Shown here piece after piece: positions 57,830 to 64,000 of a stretch of DNA of 64,000 nt. The notes below the pieces were generated by a model that was not told the origin of the DNA, made no database searches, and was given only the letters and a program-made list of their open reading frames with translations. Numbering within the stretch: position 1 is the first letter of the stretch; every line of letters starts with the position of its first letter. This DNA comes from Muricea muricata (lineage: Eukaryota; Cnidaria; Anthozoa; Malacalcyonacea; Plexauridae). The position numbers were made by a program, and so were the translations under genes. The stretch is taken from contig OY979728.1 in NCBI GenBank assembly GCA_963855995.1, forward strand, positions 5,257,330-5,321,329, in the 5' to 3' direction.

Positions 57830-58360
57830 ATTTGCAAGTAACCTATTAAACATAAAAGATTACCGTTTTGATGTTTTTGCATATTTGAAATCTGTGTATA
57901 GGCCACATCAGGCGACGCAAAGCGTTCTTGTATGCTTAAATACATACAGGCAGGAAATGGTCTTCGCCTTTTTTTACCCAAAATCTGGAAAATCCAACGT
58001 GAACACCGTTGATAACAGACTAGATGATATAGCTTGTGTACTTTCTCTAGATCACCATCATCTAAAGGCCAATTTTCTTCCAGATAGCGACAAACATCTA
58101 TCTCTTAACACACTTTCCGACAGCATATTGTCTCGAAAGTCCGGATGTCTTGTCAAACATTTGTCGCCGTGTGCTTCTACTTGATCGAGAAGCATTCCGT
58201 ATTCATCGTATTCCACCGCTTTTTCAAGGCAACAGAAACACTCAATAATCAATGCCAATGACACAGCACAATGACCACACTTGCACCAGCCTAGAGTTTC
58301 AAGGCGCCAAGCGTTTGCTGTTTCCAACTCCGTATCAACTTCCTCCTCAGATGAAAACAA
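57830..58360 (-). pseudogene. P2X7-C-like domain of the TTAA transposon
   Basis: Reads SSEEEVDTELETANAWRLE, WCKCGHC, IECFCCLEKAVEYDE and CLTRHPDFRDNMLSESVL, then shifts frame into GLYTDFKYAKTSK. The Cys/His pattern matches the P2X7 C-terminal domain. Its N-terminal piece (MENIHENQVEAIFPYQYEPE, minus strand near 61,220-61,275) lies beyond the inserted palindrome. Confidence 0.65.
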
Positions 58361-58879
58361 ACATTGCCTTGTTCGGAATCACTTTCATCGCTAATACTTG
58401 ATGTTTCAAATCAGTGGTAGGTTTCGGCAATTCCGTTTTTCACTAAATCTTGATTTTCGAAAACTGAATTTTGCACAAATTTTAGGTTTCTACTTTTTAC
58501 TGTTTTTGATTGACACGAATCTCCTACCCTTTTCCGCATTTTCCATCAGTTTGATATAACGTGCTAAATGGTACCCTTTTTTGATAAATATGTCAAAAAA
58601 TGTCCACCTTTTTTCATCTTATCACAGAGAATTGAAAAGCAGCGAAAAAGGTAGCTTTTTCGAGCTTATATCGCTTCCGGACAAAAAGCTGAAAAAAGGG
58701 TGCCCTTTTTGAGCTTATTGCGCGGAGGCAGAAAGCAAACAAAAAGGTGTCTTATCAGATGAACACTTCCTGAAAGATTAGCAGCAAAATGGTAGCGCGC
58801 AATTTTGAGCTTAATATATAATCTATGATAATTTTTTGGCGCAAAATTCGTCACCGTCTGTCGCACTGTTTACATCAGT

Positions 58880-59560
58880 ATGGAGTATTTAGAGGCAAAT
58901 ATCGAGCAAATTCGACTGTGGGTAAAAGAAAATTATACTCATCGTATGATCAGCGATAGCGATACGCTGAAGCAAAATTTTCCTGAAGTAAAGAGAGGGT
59001 TTTCGGAAAGAAATATACGACTATTTTGCTCGCAACACGAAATCCATAAAAGAAATGATTTGGAAGTTGATAGTATTGTCGAGGATTCGATGCGCGAGGT
59101 ATGCATTAAAATGCACATTCATAATTTGTGTGGAAAAGTTGCACACCGTTTATATAGCGCCATATCGGGTTTTATCTAGTTTTATACTTCGATTAAATTC
59201 TTATTAAATATTGAATAGGTTGCGGCAACATATGGATGGAAAATGATGGCTGGGTGTATTCGAAGCAAAGGTCAGGTTCTAAGTCGATCTCAGATTCGCA
59301 AGTCACTTCAACGGATTAATCCAACCGATCACGAAAGGAGGAGAGCTGCCACAGTTCGTGTAAGAAATCCAATTCCATATAATGCAGCATATTATGGACA
59401 TAAATTACACTGTGATCAAAACGAGAAGCTTTCTAGACATAGCTGCACATTATTTGCTTTCAACGATGGATGCAGTTCCAAAATAGTTCGAATGTTCGGC
59501 ATGCCTAAGAAAAACGCAACCATCGTGTATTCTCAGTTCAGGTTCCATGGTCTACTCTAA
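58880..59560 (+). pseudogene. Partial integrase-like gene, left arm
   Basis: Exon 1 starts MEYLEANIEQIRLWVKENY and carries a helix-turn-helix-like stretch. A short intron (GT at about 59,099, AG at about 59,219) leads to VAATYGWKMMAGC and then NPIPYNAAYYGHKLHCDQNE, which resembles the first catalytic strand of a DDE integrase core. The arm ends soon after DGCSSKIVRMFGMPKKNAT, so the rest of the catalytic domain is missing. Confidence 0.6.
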
Positions 59561-60040
59561 TCATGTCCCAAATACCTCCTGGGGCAAAATCTCCCTACGA
59601 AAATTGTTCAATAAGTCTTCGTCAAGAGTTAATTATGGCTTATCATACGAATTGTATTTATTCGCACACTTCGCATAATTGTACAGTAAATGCTTTAATA
59701 AATGTCATGAAGATTGGTGGTGACTAAATTTTCGTATCAATTAGTTTTTGCTACATGCATGCATGTCCGTCAAGCATCAAGCACAGAGCTTTTTTCAACG
59801 TTAATTTAACTTGCGCTATTTAAAAAAATAACCTGAATGCGTTTTAAGTTTTAGGGCTTAATTTAGTTTTCTCTTTAAGGAAAGGCAGGGGTTTGTCGGA
59901 TATTCAAGAGGCTTATTAAATTTGCAACATGCACCACCGGAAAAAGCGAATTAGTTTTCTGTCACCGTTGAAACACGCCGCATGTACAATTGGTAAACAT
60001 ACAAAATTCTTCCATAGTTTAATTTATAGCACTATTTATT

Positions 60041-60731
60041 TCAGTGCATAACAGGTAAACTGTTTAGGACCACAAACTTGAACTGAGAATACACGATGGT
60101 TGCGTTTTTCTTAGGCATGCCGAACATTCGAACTATTTTGGAACTGCATCCATCGTTGAAAGCAAATAATGTGCAGCTATGTCTAGAAAGCCTCTCGTTT
60201 TGATCACAGTGTAATTTATGTCCATAATATGCTGCATTATATGGAATTGGATTTCTTACACGAACTGTGGCAGCTCTCCTCCTTTCGTGATCGGTTGGAT
60301 TAATCCGTTGAAGTGATTTGCGAATCTGAGATCGACTTAGAACCTGACCTTTGCTTCGAATACACCCAGCCATCATTTTCCATCCATATGTTGCCGCAAC
60401 CTATTCAATATTTAATAAGAATTTAATCGAAGTATAAAACTAGATAAAACTCGATATGGCGCTATAAACGGTGTGCAACTTTTCCACACAAATTATGAAT
60501 GTGCATTTTAATACATACCTCGCGCATCGAATCCTCGACAATACTATCAACTTCCAAATCATTTCTTTTATGGATTTCGTGTTGCGAGCAAAATAGTCGT
60601 ATATTTCTTTCCGAAAACCCTCTCGTTACTTCAGGAAAATTTTGCTTCAGCGTATCGCTGATCATACGATGAGTATAATTTTCTTTTACCCACAGTCGAA
60701 TTTGCTCGATATTTGCCTCTAAATACTCCAT
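60041..60731 (-). pseudogene. Partial integrase-like gene, right arm
   Basis: The inverted copy of the left-arm gene, with the same two exons and the same truncation. It has a two-residue deletion (SD) and a few substitutions (for example Lys to Thr after PEV, Lys to Arg in QNEK). Confidence 0.6.
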
Positions 60732-62449
60732 ACTGATGTAAACAGTGCGACAGACGGTGACGAATTTTGCGCCAAAAAATTATCATAGATTATATATTAA
60801 GCTCAAAATTGCGCGCTACCATTTTGCTGCTAATCTTTCAGGAAGTGTTCATCTGATAAGACACCTTTTTGTTTGCTTTCTGCCTCCGCGCAATAAGCTC
60901 AAAAAGGGTACCCTTTTTTCAGCTTTTTGTCCGGAAGCGATAAGCTCGAAAAAGCTACCTTTTTCGCTACTTTTCAATTCTCTGTGATAAGATGAAAAAA
61001 GGTGGACATTTTTTGACATATTTATCAAAAAAGGGTACCCATTTGCACGTTATGTCCAACTGATGGAAAACGCGAAAAAGGGTAGGAAATTCGTGTCAAT
61101 CAAAAACAGTAAAAAGTAGAAACCTAAAATTTGTGCAAAATTCAGTTTTCGAAAATCAAGATTTAGTGAAAAACGGAATTGCCGAAACCTACCACTGATT
61201 GTTTCAGCGCCCGGTTCTGGCTCATATTGGTAGGGGAAGATTGCTTCTACTTGATTCTCGTGGATATTTTCCATTACAACAAAAAAAGGCCACGATTTCT
61301 CATGAAAAGCTCGCGAATTCAATAAACGCGTGTAGAGAAATATATTGTTATTCTAGCGCTACCCTACTAATGACGTCACACTGGGTCACGTGACCGAAAG
61401 ATAATTTTTTCACAACTATTTTCAAAATGGCGGACGAAAATCAAAATTTGGGCGAATTAAGGTACGAATAACTTTTAAACAAAAGACTTTGGCGCGGAAT
61501 TAATACCATATTCATTCTTAAATGGGTAAGCACTTTTAAATAACACAATAAAAATTTTGGCTGCCAATACCCTTTAAATTTTTTAGTAGGTCTCTCAGCT
61601 TAATTTTTTGCTTATGTTTTGACACTTCAGTTTCTCTATTTGTCATCTGATTTGTAATAGTAAAACGTAAAAATTCGCATAAAAAATTACAAGTGTAAAC
61701 TGGCTTTTATTAAAATTCTTTGTAAGTTTGAGGAATGAAAACAAAAGAATGGACTGAGAAACACAGCCTGATACGCTTTGCTTTAGAACTCTCTAACTTC
61801 ACTTTAAATATATTGTCGGGAGTGCCGGCCTCGTAATCCCAAACACCAAAAAGAATTAAATAAAATAAAACAAAAACCAGAATTTCAACAACAACAATAT
61901 ATATTTTTCTTATCTCTGAGTGGATAACTCACAGCTCAACTACATAAACATTCCACGCCCATAAACTAATCATAAGAAAATATTGACCTTAGTAAATTAT
62001 TAAAGTCAGTGAATGTAAACATTGCGCAATGTCACCGATCCTCGACAATATTCCACGACCTTGTACTCGCATATTTGAAACAAGAACATAGATATACATA
62101 GAACGATAGACTTTTAAATGTTTTTCGAGATGTAAAAAGGTCCACGAAAATCACAATCAAACAATTGAACGTTTGCGTGTATAAAAAATCTGTGGCGTAT
62201 TTTTGGCCACTCAGACACATTCAGCGTTCATGTTTGCTTTTTTACACCTAAATAAAGTTAAAGACAGACAATGCTGTACAACACGTCTAACAATATCCAG
62301 TAATATATGTTTAAAGTGAAGTTACAGGGTTCCAAAGTTAGGGTTTGGCGTGCCTAAGTTTATTTCTTTGATTGTCTGCGGTTAACATGGAGAACATCAA
62401 CATTACTATAGTTTTGTAGAGACATAACGTAAATTTATTGTTGCAAAGC

Positions 62450-62483
62450 TTTCAATCCGCACTCCGCCTTGGCTCTTCATCAG
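62450..62483 (-). ncRNA. Hammerhead-like core in gene B intron 2
   Basis: Minus strand: CUGAUGA (62,477-62,483), a long imperfect arm, GAAA (62,450-62,453), GCU. The gene A counterpart (12,122-12,156) has lost the GA of CUGAUGA but keeps more of the stem (GAUCC...GGAUC), so the motif predates the duplication. Confidence 0.4.
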
Positions 62484-63063
62484 TGCTACTACTGTCGGTA
62501 TGGTTTAAAACGAGGGTACCGGACACGGATGCCGGATGCGGATAGCGTTAACTTCAATCTTAAATTTAATCACTAAAAAAATGTTAACTATTGTGTGTCA
62601 TTAGTTTAGTTGCATTGCAGTTTCTAACGACAATTCTTTCGTTAGCCCATGCAGAAAAATGAATGTTTTTGGTTGGTACTGTTGACATTAACAATCAAAA
62701 ATACAACTGAAACAAAAAATGATTAATTATAATAGCATAAAATAGATTGGTCTCTGATATCATCATGGAAACCAAGAACTGTTGTGTAATACTTAATATA
62801 AAGGAACTTATCCGGATTTAGTCTTTAATTCTCCGGATAGAATTAAAAGGGGTACATATCTTTATAGCTCACAATCAACTTCAATCTATTTTTTAGAATC
62901 ATAATATAAAATACTACTTGCGTTTATCAATATGTTTTCATTAGCAACATTTTCGTAATTTGATGAAAATATTAGTTTGTCATTCCATGCAGAGTAATCT
63001 ATTCACAAGCATGACCAAGGCTAACTTTCCCCATGTAAACAGTGCCTTATCTTAGGATAATTT

Positions 63064-63150
63064 AAACAAGGCCTTAAAGGGTCCAAAAGAGGTCCCTCAC
63101 AAGGCCTTAGAGGGTGCCCAGTAGGTTTCCCACAGGGCCTTAGTGGGTCC
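63064..63150. repeat. Short tandem expansion in gene B intron 2
   Basis: A unit of roughly 30-38 bp around AAGGCCTTA(A/G)AGGGT is present about three times. The gene A counterpart (12,713-12,775) has about one and a half units. Confidence 0.55.
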
Positions 63151-64000
63151 CCAATAGGCCTATTGAATCTCGTATCCGTTTGAGTTTTTCGACTCGTCCC
63201 GTTCGGTGTAATACTAAATCCCACATCTCGATGTTGTTTTCATTCCTTTCCTGTATCACGTTCGCCTTTTAAATCCCGCGTCTCCTAACTATCAACAATC
63301 CCGAATCACGCTCCCTATTTTCCCAAGCATCTCGCTTCTCGTTACCAAAATAAGCGTAGTCCTGCCTCTCGCAAAACTTATTGGGGACCTAATCTGAAAG
63401 GCATACTATAGCTTTGTACGCAATAGCTATATATATTATACTGAAAGACACCCTTGCATAAACTTTGGACATTAAAGACGAACGGTCACAGTCCCTTAAA
63501 AATTACAAAACACATGAAAGTTAGAAAAAATTAATTTTTTATTCATAGTTCTTTAATCATTGTTAAATATACAAATTACAATGTTTGCTAATCTTAACTG
63601 GTCGAATTCAGCAATTCAACTTCCATAATATCTCTATTTACCCCTGAGCTATAAGGGAGTTACTTCTTGTTTGAATGGGAAAATATGGATCACATATTCA
63701 AACTATACGTATTCGTTGTTCATTCGTTAAGTGAATACCTTAGGTAGACAGTGAAATACATGCACTCGCCTTGTAAAAAACAACTTTTCCTCAAGCTAAG
63801 TTAGCACTTCGTACGCCAGCGCCACAAAAAAATTGTCACTTGATTCAAGATATCATTAGGAATAAGGGTAATTTTGACAATATAAAAATACAATTGTTGC
63901 TAATGTCATATTGAAACCTACTCATAAAATTTGAAACCTACTCATAATGTCATATTTGAAACCTACTCATAAAATTTGTATATTCAAGATACAACGATTT

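Larger units (their letters stand above)
58409..61200. mobile_element. 2.8-kb palindromic element with 1.1-kb inverted arms
   Basis: The two arms (58,409-59,540 and 60,079-61,200) are nearly perfect inverted copies starting AATCAGTGGTAGG. A 538-bp unique centre separates them. It is flanked by a 6-bp duplication GTTTCA (58,403-58,408 and 61,201-61,206). It interrupts the P2X7-domain gene. Each arm carries the same partial integrase-like gene pointing inwards. Confidence 0.85.
54640..61573 (-). mobile_element. 6.9-kb TTAA-flanked DNA transposon (Kolobok- or piggyBac-like)
   Basis: Inverted ends AGGATATTGGCAGCCAAAAT and its partner AGGGTATTGGCAGCCAAAAT, flanked by TTAA (54,636-54,639 and 61,574-61,577). 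Gene A lacks it; the empty site is near 11,262. It is the larger relative of the 47,352-49,093 element, in the opposite orientation. Its minus-strand gene is split by a second element. TTAA targets fit Kolobok and piggyBac; AGGG-type ends favour Kolobok. Confidence 0.75.
49210..64000. repeat. Second copy of the tandem segmental duplication
   Basis: DNA from 49,210 aligns with DNA from 5,457 onwards (promoter, exon 1, intron 1, exon 2, intron 2), interrupted by copy-specific insertions. The offset at the left edge is 43,753 bases. The right end, at 63,990, matches about 13,230 of the first copy. Confidence 0.85.

Overview
The window looks like intron-rich, AT-rich metazoan DNA. A cnidarian is my best guess, inferred from the gene type and from the mix of Penelope-like, P2X7-domain and non-LTR elements. 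No bacterial-style operons, rRNA, tRNA or CRISPR arrays were seen.

The core of the window is one gene on the + strand, from 7,166 to 40,822. I could assemble it as 35 exons with canonical splice sites and fully consistent intron phases, giving 4,926 nt of CDS and 1,641 residues. It encodes a secreted thioester-containing protein of the alpha-2-macroglobulin (A2M)/CD109/complement superfamily. It has a signal peptide, macroglobulin domains, a strikingly basic bait-region exon, the thioester motif GCGEQN, a thioester-domain helical region, a receptor-binding-type MG domain ending VKVYDYYEP, and then an added cysteine-rich tail that resembles a netrin/C345C module.

A second, paralogous copy begins at 49,830. 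Its promoter, signal-peptide exon and exon 2 repeat those of the first gene with an offset of about 43.8 kb. It runs off the right end of the window just before its expected exon 3. The window therefore shows one complete unit and the start of a second unit of a tandem array.

Layout: 1-7,165 is upstream intergenic DNA rich in inverted-repeat elements. 7,166-40,822 is gene A; its intron 16 holds an antisense Penelope-like element with two frameshifts. 40,823-49,829 is intergenic: nested terminal-inverted-repeat elements, two converging fragments of one LINE, and a P2X7-domain transposon inserted in that LINE. 49,830-64,000 is the 5' part of gene B. Its introns carry a solo LTR (5-bp target duplication) and a 6.9-kb TTAA-flanked transposon. 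That transposon is itself interrupted by a 2.8-kb palindromic element with 6-bp target duplications.

The duplicated segments give filled-versus-empty site comparisons, which date several insertions relative to the duplication. The most unusual non-gene signal is a dispersed hammerhead-ribozyme-like motif: a CUGANGA-type box, one spacer base in most copies, a hairpin, then GAAA. I found eight instances. One sits in a 123-bp insertion with a perfect 12-bp target duplication, and another in the likely 3' UTR of gene A.
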